From BQWY01 sp046351095 (GTDB taxonomy: Bacteria > Nitrospirota > Nitrospiria > Nitrospirales > Nitrospiraceae), in NCBI GenBank assembly GCA_046351095.1, contig JAXLZC010000001.1, positions 1,922,001 to 1,986,000 on the forward strand: DNA of 64,000 bases, given 5' to 3'. The first letter of the stretch is position 1, and every line of letters begins with the position of its first letter. The notes beneath the pieces were generated by a model, which did not search any database, was not told where the DNA came from, and saw only the letters and a program-made list of their open reading frames with translations. Positions 25,903-34,672 of the stretch are shown here, piece after piece. Position numbers and translations under genes: made by a program.

Positions 25903-26134
25903 GCGGGCCTCCCTCTGTTGACGACGTGTGAACACCTCTCGACACCATCGATTCGCCGAGAGCGTACTCCGACTCATGCATCACGGCAAGCAAGCCATCC
26001 TAGACAAACGCGCGCAGAAGTGCTCTGGCACGCTCCGTCCATTTCACCACACTGTTCACAGGACTATCGTCCTCGGGCTCGCGCCACCGCGTGCGCAAGC
26101 ACCACGCATGACGCACGCGCGAACTGAATTCTCA

Positions 26135-26163
26135 TTGAGGGCCTTCCACTCTTCTGCTAGCAT
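26135..26163 (+). promoter_or_regulatory. Promoter of the porin gene
   Basis: TTGAGG (26135-26140), a 17-base spacer and TAGCAT (26158-26163) lie 178 bases before the porin GTG. The rest of the gene-free stretch 25903-26134 shows no other feature I can support. Confidence 0.55.
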
Positions 26164-26340
26164 GCGCCCCTTTTTGTGACGAGCAGGTATTGCGCGGCAG
26201 CCAGCGCACGAGGATGAACCGTTTCTCCTCGTGACGCGACGGTCGTGTAGCGAGAGACACTGCGGACGGAGCGTGCCGTAATCGTCCGCAGCTGAAGGGC
26301 GACGGGCCTCGGACTTTTTACACAAGGAGCATGACGGTAT
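26164..26340 (+). other. Structured 5' leader of the porin mRNA
   Basis: The leader holds two perfect stem-loops: CACGAGGA/TCCTCGTG (26207-26214 and 26226-26233, 11-base loop) and CTGCGGACG/CGTCCGCAG (26260-26268 and 26283-26291, 14-base loop). The right arm of the second can alternatively pair its GTCCG with a later CGGAC that is followed by TTTTT, as in an attenuator. AAGGAG at 26324-26329 is the ribosome binding site. Whether it is regulatory is inference. Confidence 0.5.
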
Positions 26341-27630
26341 GTGCAGGGTTCACCCGTTCGTGGGCAGCTGTTTGCTCTCTGTGCATCGGCGCTGCTGACC
26401 GGCACGTCAGCACTGGCCGATGTGGTCTCCATTCCGCAGGATGTGACGAGCTTTGTTTCCGTGCCGACGGCACAAGCGGGCACGTCCGGCAGCGACTCGA
26501 TGCAGTTCTTCCGCCCCGGGCCGGACGGCATCCACCGCCTGCTGCCGCAGGACGGCCCGATCCGCGTACGCGGCTGGGGCGACGGCGGCTATACGTATAA
26601 CACCGCCAGCCCATCGAGCCGCTTCAACGGCCCGTACAACGCGATCGACCGCGACAACGGCCAACTCAATCAGTTGTACCTCATCGTCGAAAAGCCGCTG
26701 CAGGCGAACAGCCGCGGCTGGGACATCGGCGGCCGCGTCGATTTCATGTGGGGCTACGACTATTTCCTGACGCAGAGCAACGGCCTCGAACGCCGCCCGA
26801 ACGGCGCGCTGCATTGGAACGACGGACACAACTACGGCATCGCCTTTCCGCAGGCCTATGCAGAAATTGGCAATCAGACCTTCTCGGTGAAGCTCGGTCA
26901 CTTCTACACGATCATCGGCTACGAAGGCGTGCCGGCGATCAACAACTTCTTCTACTCGAAGTCGTACTCGTATCAGTTCGCCGGCCCCTTCACCCACTGG
27001 GGCAGCTTGGCGACCTGGAATGTCGACAAGCACTGGACGTTGACCGGTGGAATCGTGAACGGCTGGGATGCACTCGACCGCGTGCACGAGCAGGCCACGT
27101 TCCTCGGCTCCGTGAAGTACACGGCGGACGACAACCTCTGGTCATTGTCCTTCGCGATGGCAAGCGGCAACGAGCCCACCGCCGCGCCGCGGAACTACGA
27201 CAACCGGACGCGTCTCAGTGCGATTTTCACCGTGCACCCGATGGACCAGTTGGAGTACGTCTTCCATCACCACTATGTGTTCCAGGAGAGCGGCCGCCTC
27301 GGCGGCGCGACGTCGCGCTGGTACGGGATCGACCAGTACCTCTACTACACCATCACGGAGCAGTGGAAAGCAGGCGTGCGGTTCGAGTGGATGCGTGATG
27401 AGTTCGGCACCCGCGTGGCCGGCAACCCGGATCGCGGCAACGTCAACATCGGCTCGTTCCCCGGCAGCTTCTACTCGGTGAGCGTCGGCGCCAACTATCG
27501 CCCGCATCCCAATGTGTTGATTCGCCCGGAAGTGCGGAGCGATTGGTTCGACGGGAAGGGCAATCCGTATAACGATGGGCGCGACAAGCAGCAGCATTTG
27601 TTGGCGATCAACGCCAACATCCAGTTCTAA
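26341..27630 (+). CDS. Outer-membrane beta-barrel porin
   Basis: The 429-residue precursor has a signal peptide cleaved near TSALA-DVV (about residue 27). A long series of alternating amphipathic strands rich in Tyr, Trp and Gly follows, ending in the C-terminal Phe (NANIQF) used by the BAM machinery. Family resemblance is to the BBP2/DUF1597-type porins (for example YHYNDGHNYG-like and GNPYNDGRDKQ segments). The start is GTG at 26341, 11 bases after AAGGAG; an ATG at 26331 is out of frame and right against the binding site. Solute specificity is unknown. A strong hairpin follows the stop. Confidence 0.85.
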   Translation: MQGSPVRGQLFALCASALLTGTSALADVVSIPQDVTSFVSVPTAQAGTSGSDSMQFFRPGPDGIHRLLPQDGPIRVRGWGDGGYTYNTASPSSRFNGPYNAIDRDNGQLNQLYLIVEKPLQANSRGWDIGGRVDFMWGYDYFLTQSNGLERRPNGALHWNDGHNYGIAFPQAYAEIGNQTFSVKLGHFYTIIGYEGVPAINNFFYSKSYSYQFAGPFTHWGSLATWNVDKHWTLTGGIVNGWDALDRVHEQATFLGSVKYTADDNLWSLSFAMASGNEPTAAPRNYDNRTRLSAIFTVHPMDQLEYVFHHHYVFQESGRLGGATSRWYGIDQYLYYTITEQWKAGVRFEWMRDEFGTRVAGNPDRGNVNIGSFPGSFYSVSVGANYRPHPNVLIRPEVRSDWFDGKGNPYNDGRDKQQHLLAINANIQF

Positions 27631-27644
27631 CCTACCGTTCCTCG

Positions 27645-27677
27645 CGGGCGGGAGCGGCGCCATGTCGCTCCCGCCCG
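27645..27677 (+). terminator. Terminator hairpin after the porin
   Basis: CGGGCGGGAGCG (27645-27656) and CGCTCCCGCCCG (27666-27677) form a perfect 12-bp stem with a 9-base loop, 15 bases after the porin stop. There is no T-run. It could also serve the opposing small gene at 27701. Confidence 0.7.
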
Positions 27678-27700
27678 ACACACCCTAGGCTCACTTCTAG

Positions 27701-27913
27701 CTAGCGCGACGCGCCGACAAGCGCACCCTCTGGCGCATGCCCTTCGCTCGGCAGCGACGGGATCTCCACACCCAACAACAATTGCACCAACTGCGCCTGC
27801 ATTTCGTCGTTCGGCGCCGGGGCGACATTGGATTCCACGCCGGGGCCGATCACACCGCCATGACTGCACACCATGAGCGAATTGGAAGGTCGGCGAACGG
27901 CAACACGACACAT
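27701..27913 (-). CDS. Small hypothetical protein
   Basis: The 70-residue product has no recognised family. It starts MCRVAVRRPSNSLMV and has a hydrophobic helix (QAQLVQLLLGVEI). The ATG has AAGGAGG seven bases upstream, one of the best ribosome binding sites in the window, which is the main reason to accept it. Convergent with the porin and divergent from the ferritin gene. Confidence 0.6.
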   Translation of the reverse strand: MCRVAVRRPSNSLMVCSHGGVIGPGVESNVAPAPNDEMQAQLVQLLLGVEIPSLPSEGHAPEGALVGASR

Positions 27914-28054
27914 ACGACACCTCCTTGGTCCTGAGCATCAGCCCGTTCCACTCCCATCCCTCGACACACAGAGCTTCCATCCCCAAGGTGACCGATAGGT
28001 ACTGGAGAGGTCTACGCGGTGTTAATTCACATGATGAACCCTCCCCCAGCGCAT

Positions 28055-28074
28055 CGCTAGGGCTTCTCCTAGCG
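28055..28074 (+). other. Hairpin upstream of the ferritin gene
   Basis: CGCTAGG (28055-28061) and CCTAGCG (28068-28074) form a perfect 7-bp stem with a 6-base loop, about 100 bases before the ferritin ATG. I see no convincing Fur box nearby. Confidence 0.35.
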
Positions 28075-28177
28075 GTCGCGTTCTCTCCGATCTGGTATCA
28101 CTGGCCCATACAGATTGCTGTGCCGTTCATCCACCGGCACGACGATGTGCCCACACCCCACTTGAAGGGAGCGCGAC

Positions 28178-28732
28178 ATGAGCGACCAAAACGACAAAGA
28201 GAAGAAAAAATCCAAGAAGCCGTTCCTCACCGACGTGGCCACACTCAGGAAGCGCGCCCGCAAGCAGATTGAAGAGGCGGCCGTGACCGACGGGTATCCC
28301 TGCGATCCGAAGGTCGTGGTGAATCTCCTAAATGAAGCGCTGGCGACCGAGATCGTGTGCGTCCTCCGCTACCGCCACCACTACTTTATGGCCGAAGGGG
28401 AAAACGCCGAGAGTGTGAAGGCGGAATTTCTCCAGCACGCGAACGAGGAGCAGATGCACGCCGATCAGTTATCGGAACGCATCGTCCAATTGGGCGGCAC
28501 GCCGAATCTCTCCCCGGAAGGGATGCTCATGCGCAGCCACTCCGAGTATGTCGAGGGCGAGTCGTTGCAAGAGAAGATCAAGGAAGATCTGATCGCCGAA
28601 CGCATCGCCATCGACAGCTATCGCGAGTTGATCGCCTTCTTGAAGGACGACTCCACAACGCGACGCTTGCTGGAAGAAATTTTGGCGAAGGAAGAAGAGC
28701 ACGCGGAAGATTTAGGAAGCCTGCTGAAGTAG
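28178..28732 (+). CDS. Dps-like/bacterioferritin-like ferritin
   Basis: This 184-residue four-helix ferritin-like protein has di-iron ligands spread over the helices: Glu in NEALATEIVCVLRYRHHY, EEQMHAD, and EEILAKEEEHAED. The pattern resembles the Dps-like (DPSL) and bacterioferritin groups, which oxidise and store iron and detoxify peroxide. A Lys-rich N-terminal tail (KEKKKSKK) could bind DNA as in Dps; this is inference. GGGAG lies 7 bases before the ATG. The gene stands alone and is followed by a hairpin. Confidence 0.88.
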   Translation: MSDQNDKEKKKSKKPFLTDVATLRKRARKQIEEAAVTDGYPCDPKVVVNLLNEALATEIVCVLRYRHHYFMAEGENAESVKAEFLQHANEEQMHADQLSERIVQLGGTPNLSPEGMLMRSHSEYVEGESLQEKIKEDLIAERIAIDSYRELIAFLKDDSTTRRLLEEILAKEEEHAEDLGSLLK

Positions 28733-28744
28733 CAATCGAGAAAT

Positions 28745-28774
28745 GCGGTGGACGGCGAAAAGTCCGTCCGCCGC
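28745..28774 (+). terminator. Terminator hairpin after the ferritin gene
   Basis: GCGGTGGACGG (28745-28755) pairs with CCGTCCGCCGC (28764-28774) over 11 bp with one G-T wobble and an 8-base A-rich loop, 12 bases after the stop. No T-run. Confidence 0.65.
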
Positions 28775-28843
28775 GCGCCATCTACTCCCTATAGCCATGT
28801 GTTGGCATAGTGGACTCTACCTCTAGGCTGGCTCATTTCCTCA

Positions 28844-30298
28844 TCAAGCCGCTTCCTGCGAGGACCCATTCGGGGCGCCGTTGAGCAAGCTCGCGTGATC
28901 CTGCTCCATCTCGCGTGCGGCATCGGAGACGACACCAATGATGTGCGGTGTTTGACCAGCCAACTGGTCTAAGATTCCGATGGCATCATTAAACGCCACC
29001 AGTTCGCCTTTTGTACTCTCGATATGCTTTCGGATATCGACGAAGATCGGGCGGAAAATAGCTTCTGATGCGGAGCGGCAGGCTTCAACTAAGCCCCCCA
29101 CATACGTCACGTGCAACGACAGCATGCTCTTGCGCAAGTCATCAACGTTGCTCGACAGCCCCTTGAGGTCCTTGGCCAAGCCGTGCAGCGATTGGCTGGT
29201 CTGCGTAACGGCCCCCACAAAAGCCGTATGCAAATCGCCGAGTCGCTGCAATCGCGGATCGGACTGACCTGGGTGATCCGCCTCATGCGGGATGGTGGCG
29301 ATCTCCCGGTAATACTGCATCACCACTTCGAACTGGAGCCGCGCCCACGCCAGCGCAAAAATGGTAGCCCCAAGGCATTGGGACACTTTTTCCACCTGAC
29401 TCGTCAGGGACGACACCACCTTCGCCACGAGGGAGGACGCATCGCCAAGTTGCATGGCGATTACACTCAGGGTTCGGCCCTCCTCGCCCACTCGACTGGA
29501 GGTCACGGTGAGATTCATGCACGTGAGTCGAAATTCATGTGTGAGATCCAAAATCGTGTCGGCCTGCTTGCGTAGCTGGTCGTTCAACCTGGCGTACCTA
29601 TCAAGCTGCGCATAGATGCCGTTGATTTGCGCATACCGGACACGCGCCTTCTCATAGATCTGCCGCAGCGCGCGGGCGCCGCCGTCCAGGCCCACATCCA
29701 AAGTGGACAGGACGTTCCTGTGGGTGCTCTGATCTTTCGAAAGTAATTCGTCGCGACTGCTTAGTTCTGCATACACCATGGTCCGCATGAACGCATCGTA
29801 GTCGGCAAAACCCTTTTCCTGTAGGGTGTGCAGCAACAACTCGTGAGCGGCTTGCATGGCCGCCTTGCCGTCCTCGCCGCGCTGCCCGCATGCCTGCTCT
29901 TCGGCGAGAAGAGTCTTATAGACTCCCTCTACCGTCCGAAACAACGGACTACTGGGCTTAAATCGAACCGACAAAAAACTGCCGTCGGCGACGGGCGCCG
30001 CCACCGCCACCACCCAATAGTAGCGACCGTCCGACGCCATGTTCTTCACATAGGCGGCCACCGGTTTTCCTGCGAGCAAATAGTCCCAAAACAACTTAAA
30101 GACGGCCTTTGGCATGTCGGGGTGGCGCACAATGCTGTGCGGCGACCCGATCAACTCCTCGATACGATAGTTGCTGACGCGAACGAACACCTGATTTCCG
30201 TAGGTAATGATACCCTTGCCGGTCGTGGCGGAGAAGAAAAGCTCCTGCAAATGGAATTCGCGTGCATCGTCGACGGGCACGACCTTCTGACGCTTCAT
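28844..30298 (-). CDS. PAS-domain protein with chemoreceptor-like coiled coils
   Basis: This 484-residue soluble protein has an Aer-type PAS domain at about residues 20-120 (GNQVFVRVSNYRIEELIGSP, IVRHPDMPKAVFKLFWDYL, YVKNMASDGRYYWV). The remaining 350 residues are mostly helical and coiled coil. The conserved hairpin tip of methyl-accepting chemotaxis proteins is not visible, nor is a GGDEF, kinase or HAMP domain. It may be a redox or ligand sensor that works through dimer coils, or a degenerate chemoreceptor. AAGGAG lies just before the ATG. No neighbour suggests a partner. Confidence 0.75.
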   Translation of the reverse strand: MKRQKVVPVDDAREFHLQELFFSATTGKGIITYGNQVFVRVSNYRIEELIGSPHSIVRHPDMPKAVFKLFWDYLLAGKPVAAYVKNMASDGRYYWVVAVAAPVADGSFLSVRFKPSSPLFRTVEGVYKTLLAEEQACGQRGEDGKAAMQAAHELLLHTLQEKGFADYDAFMRTMVYAELSSRDELLSKDQSTHRNVLSTLDVGLDGGARALRQIYEKARVRYAQINGIYAQLDRYARLNDQLRKQADTILDLTHEFRLTCMNLTVTSSRVGEEGRTLSVIAMQLGDASSLVAKVVSSLTSQVEKVSQCLGATIFALAWARLQFEVVMQYYREIATIPHEADHPGQSDPRLQRLGDLHTAFVGAVTQTSQSLHGLAKDLKGLSSNVDDLRKSMLSLHVTYVGGLVEACRSASEAIFRPIFVDIRKHIESTKGELVAFNDAIGILDQLAGQTPHIIGVVSDAAREMEQDHASLLNGAPNGSSQEAA

Positions 30299-30766
30299 AT
30301 TCTCTCCTTGCTCTACTCAAATAGATATGATCTGCCGCTGACAACGATGTGCACGCCACTGCGTGGTTTCAGGATATCATCCGCCTCGATCACACGACTG
30401 GATGCAGAAGTGCCGCGCCAGAACAGCGAGCACCAGGCACTTGCTACAGTGCACCTCTCTTGCGGTTTTGTCGAAGAAAATTGCAAGAAAGACGCAGGGT
30501 CTCCCAGAGGGATTGCCTCGAGGGTCTTGGCAAAGAATCGCAGGTAACAGGAGCAGGGATAGAATCGAGCGGAAGGTCCCCACAGACGGACTATGTTGCC
30601 GACACTTCGCGTGTTTAGACCGCATGGAAGCCAAATCGGAGGCCGCCCAAACAGGCACGGACAGCGGGAAACCAGATCCGCCGACAGTGGTAGGCCGGCA
30701 CGGAGAGGGTGCCTTATACTATTTATTTATCCTGGGGAATCTCAGGTTCCCTAGTGGCCTCGGCTA
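30299..30766. other. Gene-free stretch with two small hairpins
   Basis: No convincing gene lies in these 468 bases. Stems GGCAC/GTGCC (30697-30701 and 30709-30713, followed on the plus strand by TTATACTATTTATTT) and GGGAA/TTCCC (30735-30739 and 30747-30751) sit just downstream of the DUF748 stop and may end that minus-strand transcript. An open plus-strand frame entering here lacks codon signature and was not accepted. Confidence 0.4.
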
Positions 30767-32347
30767 TCAGAGATTCTTCTCCGGTTTTTGGCCTTCCAGC
30801 CCGGGGAGAATCGCCTCGAAGAAGGCGTTTTGGACGAGCTTCCAAATGATCTCCCACGTGCTGGCCTTCGGATTATCTATTCGGCCGGAAATGGCCGCCT
30901 TCGTCGCCACCTCATTGCGACGGTCGTTTTGCAAGACATCGGCCGCTACGTCCATCATCTGTTCGAGCAACTTGCTCCATAGCCCCTTATCCATATCTTG
31001 CTCCGGATCGTACACACTCACGTCTTTCAACAAGGGTTTGATGTACCCATCCACACGCCCATTTCTCACCGTCATTTCCGTAAAGACGGAGAACGTACCT
31101 TTGGCGACATCAATCCCACCATGGGCACGCAGAAAATTGTTCACGGCTGGAAGGGGCGTACGTACCAATTTCAGGCGCACGGAAAAATCCGGTCGCTCCT
31201 CGGCAAATCGGATGGCCGCGTCACCTTCGGCCACACCTTCATCCATGAACCGACCTTTCATGACGACTTTGGACATCTCGTCGGATCGCTGATTGGTCCA
31301 TCGGTCGAACCCAAGCCTGAGGTCCGATACGTAGAGGCGATACTTCGGACTGACTGCTCGATTGATGAACCCGATTTCGGCCTGTTCGATCGTGCCTTCC
31401 GCAAGACGCAGTACCCATTGAGGCCGTGCATTCTGCGTCGCTTCTGTTTTTGACGAGGAGGTGGTTATTGGAGATGCAGGCTTCGCCTTGCCTATGCGTT
31501 GGGTCTTGTCCTTGATAATGTCCAGTTTGAGATTCCGCAGCAAAAACGAATCCACAAGCAATTCGTACTGATTGGGGGCATAGGTCATATCCCCGTCCAG
31601 CGTCAGCACGCCGTCCGTGATCACGACATTGCGTGCTTGCGATACCGGCAGCAGCGCCTTCAGCTCGACATCTTGCATCGCGGTATTGGCCCGAAGCGCG
31701 ATGTGAGGTGACCGCAAAAAATCCGCCCTGCCGTTGACGCTGAGATGTCCCGTGTCGAACAGCGTAGCCTCCATCCGAACGTCGGATGGGAAGTCGTCCT
31801 GGCCAGACCGCACATTGCGAATATTCGTCGCCGTGAATTGGATGCGGGTCATCGCAATCGGGGGCTGGTCCTCTCGTTCTCGATAGGTGAGGGATCCCTC
31901 GTCGATGCTGAATTCGTTGATCTTCAGTGGGTAGACGGCGAGCACGGCCTCCTGCCATCCCGCTTCTTTCAGTGGGACGTCGTCATAATATTCTTGTTCC
32001 GCTTGCCGCTTGGTGATGTGCACGACCGGACGTTCGATACACTGATCGCTGACCAGCTTCAACTGCAGCAGCGCCGTCCAATCCACACTGGCATGCCATC
32101 GTTCGATGTGGGCGACCGGTGGATCCGGATATTCCGTTTGCACGACGGTGATGTCTCGAAAATCCATCGCAAATCGAAACAGGTGGAGATCGAGTCCCCC
32201 GATGCGGAACTGGTAGCCGGTGACACGCTCATTCAACTGACGTTCCGAGTAGGCACGCAGAGGCTCTTCGACGATCGTCGCCACAAGCGGGACCATCAGG
32301 AGCAGTGCAAGACCCGCCCCTCCCACCCAGCGCCAGACCCGACTCAT
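30767..32347 (-). CDS. DUF748 (AsmA-like) envelope protein
   Basis: The 526-residue protein has one N-terminal membrane helix (about 7-25). A long periplasmic, beta-strand-rich region follows, with repeated DUF748/AsmA-type units (SIDEGSLTYRERE, FTATNIRN, VNGRADFLRSP, YRLYVSDLRLG, and FSVRLKL). AsmA-like proteins span the periplasm and are implicated in phospholipid transport and outer-membrane assembly; that role is inferred here. The ATG at 32347 overlaps the stop of the BrkB-family gene as TGATG, so the two are co-translated. The Ser/Thr/Lys-rich segment near residue 290 may be a linker. Confidence 0.82.
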   Translation of the reverse strand: MSRVWRWVGGAGLALLLMVPLVATIVEEPLRAYSERQLNERVTGYQFRIGGLDLHLFRFAMDFRDITVVQTEYPDPPVAHIERWHASVDWTALLQLKLVSDQCIERPVVHITKRQAEQEYYDDVPLKEAGWQEAVLAVYPLKINEFSIDEGSLTYREREDQPPIAMTRIQFTATNIRNVRSGQDDFPSDVRMEATLFDTGHLSVNGRADFLRSPHIALRANTAMQDVELKALLPVSQARNVVITDGVLTLDGDMTYAPNQYELLVDSFLLRNLKLDIIKDKTQRIGKAKPASPITTSSSKTEATQNARPQWVLRLAEGTIEQAEIGFINRAVSPKYRLYVSDLRLGFDRWTNQRSDEMSKVVMKGRFMDEGVAEGDAAIRFAEERPDFSVRLKLVRTPLPAVNNFLRAHGGIDVAKGTFSVFTEMTVRNGRVDGYIKPLLKDVSVYDPEQDMDKGLWSKLLEQMMDVAADVLQNDRRNEVATKAAISGRIDNPKASTWEIIWKLVQNAFFEAILPGLEGQKPEKNL

Positions 32348-33519
32348 CAGCGCACCTCTCTAGCTGCATGATCGCCACGATGATGCGCCCACCGCCAGGT
32401 CATCAGCCCAACTAGGAGCAATAACCAACCTCGACGTCGAGATGCAGCCCCATTGCGTGTGGATCGACGTGCGGTGAACAGCGCGGACATCATCGACCAG
32501 GCAGACACCGGCTCCATGGTCGCGGACATCGCCGGTGCCTTGCGCGCATCGGCCACCACCGCATGCTCCATCGGCACAACATGTCCACCTTCTTCTTTCG
32601 CAAACACTTGGGTGAATTCCGCGCCGAACAAAAAGATTTGTGCGGAGTAATAGACCCACACGAGAAAGATCACGAGCGAGCCTGCGGATCCGTAGGCCGT
32701 GCCGATATCGCTCTTGCCGATGTACAACCCGATGGCGAATTTTCCGACGGTAAATAGAACAGCAGTCAGCGCGGCGCCGATCCAGACATCCGCCCAGTCG
32801 ATGTCGATGTCGGGCAGTAACTTGAACATCATCGCAAACAGCCCCGTCGTCACCGCAATCGACAGCAGTAACTCCAACGCTTGTAAAACAAATTCAGGAG
32901 CCGGAAGCCACCCTTGATACCAGGCACCGAATGCCGCCAGGCCGGCGCTCATCACCAGCGATACTAGTAAGAGAAATGCGGTGCCCAACACCGTCGCAAG
33001 GGAAATGAATCGCGCTTGGACATAGCCCCATAGCCCAAGGCCGGGCTTCGCTTTCACGCCCCAGATGTCGTTCAACGCCTCCTGCAATTGCCCGAAAAGG
33101 CCAGAGGCGCCGAGCAACAACGTCGCGGTCGCGATGATCGTCGCGAAGAGCCCCGTCTTCGGGCGATCTGCGAGACGAATCATGTCCTTGATCGCATCGG
33201 CGCTCTGCGGACCCATCAACGCCGATAATTGGTCGATGACGTAGCCCTGCGCAGCCTCGGATCTGAAAATCACGCCGATCAGCGTGATGACGATCACCAA
33301 CAACGGCACAATCGAAAAGACGGTGTAGTAGGCCAGCGCTGCGCCGAGTCGTGGCACTTTGTCATCGCTCCACTCCTCAGCGGTTTGTTTGAGCAATGCC
33401 CACAAGCGCGCCGGTTTGCCTAATACTGAGAGACGTTGCCGTATGGAAGACATGTGGGCCCATTCAAGACTTCGTTTCATAACCAAGGGGGGTATCGCGG
33501 CGGCAATCCAGATAGGCAT
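32347..33519 (-). CDS. YihY/BrkB-family membrane protein (UPF0761)
   Basis: This 390-residue protein has about six membrane helices and the family signatures PRLGAALAYYTVFSIVPLLV, GASGLFGQLQEALNDIW and AYGSAGSLVIFLVWVYYSAQI. The family is often mis-named ribonuclease BN and is thought to be a transporter or flippase; function is unproven. The C-terminal 60 residues are basic and end in one more hydrophobic stretch. ATGs at 33480 and 33453 are alternative starts; none has a strong ribosome binding site. Translationally coupled to the DUF748 gene. Confidence 0.88.
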   Translation of the reverse strand: MPIWIAAAIPPLVMKRSLEWAHMSSIRQRLSVLGKPARLWALLKQTAEEWSDDKVPRLGAALAYYTVFSIVPLLVIVITLIGVIFRSEAAQGYVIDQLSALMGPQSADAIKDMIRLADRPKTGLFATIIATATLLLGASGLFGQLQEALNDIWGVKAKPGLGLWGYVQARFISLATVLGTAFLLLVSLVMSAGLAAFGAWYQGWLPAPEFVLQALELLLSIAVTTGLFAMMFKLLPDIDIDWADVWIGAALTAVLFTVGKFAIGLYIGKSDIGTAYGSAGSLVIFLVWVYYSAQIFLFGAEFTQVFAKEEGGHVVPMEHAVVADARKAPAMSATMEPVSAWSMMSALFTARRSTRNGAASRRRGWLLLLVGLMTWRWAHHRGDHAAREVR

Positions 33520-33579
33520 CTCCGCCCGTCACCTCACGTGCTTTTTTTAGCAAGATCCCGAAAATCGGCATACCAGGAG

Positions 33580-33594
33580 CTTCCCTAGGGGAAG
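33580..33594 (-). terminator. Small palindromic hairpin
   Basis: CTTCCC (33580-33585) and GGGAAG (33589-33594) form a short stem, with a second CCCTAGGG palindrome 9 bases away. It lies between the 279-residue hypothetical gene and the BrkB-family gene and may end the former. Confidence 0.35.
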
Positions 33595-33680
33595 AAAGGA
33601 ACCCTAGGGGCGAGATGCGCAACGCGCGCTACGGCGCAACTGGAAGAGAGACGGACGGGAGAGGAATACCGAGGCGAATC

Positions 33681-34520
33681 TTAGATGTGTCGACTACGTT
33701 GCCAACCGAGCCAGGCGTGAAACCACTCGAAGTCGTGTTGATAGGCTGCGCCGGTGAGGTCGCCCGTCTGTTGGCCTTGTTCAAGTTGGGTGTAGGTGCG
33801 CGGCCAATTTTTCTGCCACCACGACTTCAGGTCGTCCGCACCGTAGGGCTGCCCATTGGCCTGCAGGATGTCGGCGGCCGCCGTCACTTCGGCCAACACC
33901 GGCCAATAGCGATCCTTGCCGATCCCCAGCGCGCGGAAATGCTCTCGCAGCAGAAAGACGACCCACAACTCAGCGCTGTGTTTTTTGTTGTGTTTGAACG
34001 GTTGGGACTGCCGCAACGGGACGGGATCGAACTGTTTGATGACGGACGTGTAGTCCGGCCCGCCGTAACTGCCGGCGACTTCCGCCAAGCCTTCGAGCAT
34101 TCGGGCGAGATCGACTTCCACGGCAGGGGTAGCGGCCGCATGCGTCGGTGCGACCGGCGGCGACGCCAACGGATTCTGCGCCGTCAACAATTCGATCAAC
34201 GGCTTCAGCTCGCGCAGTCGATCGACGGCCGCCTTTAAGATGTGCTGCGATTCCAGCCAATAGTCGGGATCGTGTTTGGTGGCGCGTTCGCGTCCCGGCG
34301 GCGGCAAGACCACCGGCAACCAATACCGCACCAGCACGAACAAGAGATAGTCGATCTGTCCGCCGAGTTGCGCCACACGCCCGAGCGTCTGCCGCCCGTC
34401 GGCGCGCTGAAAAAACGCACGGCAGCGTTCGCCGACACCAAGGCGATCGGAGAGCGCGCCCCACCAGGCCGTCGGCACAGTCGGCGCATGGGCACTCGTT
34501 GGCGCGTTGGCATCCGGCAC
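33681..34520 (-). CDS. Hypothetical protein, family not recognised
   Basis: The 279-residue protein has no signal peptide or membrane helix. It has a helical first half (GRVAQLGGQIDYLLFVLVRYW, KAAVDRLRELKPLIELL), a Pro/Ala-rich linker near residue 125, and a second part with Trp-rich segments (WWQKNWPRTY, FEWFHAWLGW). Nothing identifies a function. An alternative is a lineage-specific protein of the group. It is divergent from gpmA. Confidence 0.65.
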   Translation of the reverse strand: MPDANAPTSAHAPTVPTAWWGALSDRLGVGERCRAFFQRADGRQTLGRVAQLGGQIDYLLFVLVRYWLPVVLPPPGRERATKHDPDYWLESQHILKAAVDRLRELKPLIELLTAQNPLASPPVAPTHAAATPAVEVDLARMLEGLAEVAGSYGGPDYTSVIKQFDPVPLRQSQPFKHNKKHSAELWVVFLLREHFRALGIGKDRYWPVLAEVTAAADILQANGQPYGADDLKSWWQKNWPRTYTQLEQGQQTGDLTGAAYQHDFEWFHAWLGWQRSRHI

Positions 34521-34672
34521 GACGTGGCTCCCGTTCAGGTGGCGACGGCGCGCATCGTACTGACAGCACTAGGGGATTGCAACCGCGCCCGTCCGTGAGG
34601 CACCATGCGCGCGTCAGCGGTCGCCGCCGCACCCTGCGACACGCGAGCCGCCTACGTAAGGGAGATCATCGT

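Noticed and set aside
26331..26600. ATG right after AAGGAG in the porin leader
   Set aside because: Spacing to the ribosome binding site is only one base, and the encoded 89-residue peptide is Cys- and Arg-rich with no family, while the GTG frame gives a signal peptide and barrel.
28000..28177. Fur box upstream of the ferritin gene
   Set aside because: The GTTAATTCAC stretch near 28021 is AT-rich but does not match a Fur inverted repeat well enough.
30363..31292. 309-codon plus-strand frame entering the DUF748 gene
   Set aside because: The first 400 bases lie in intergenic DNA and the rest is antisense to DUF748; there is no ribosome binding site or domain.
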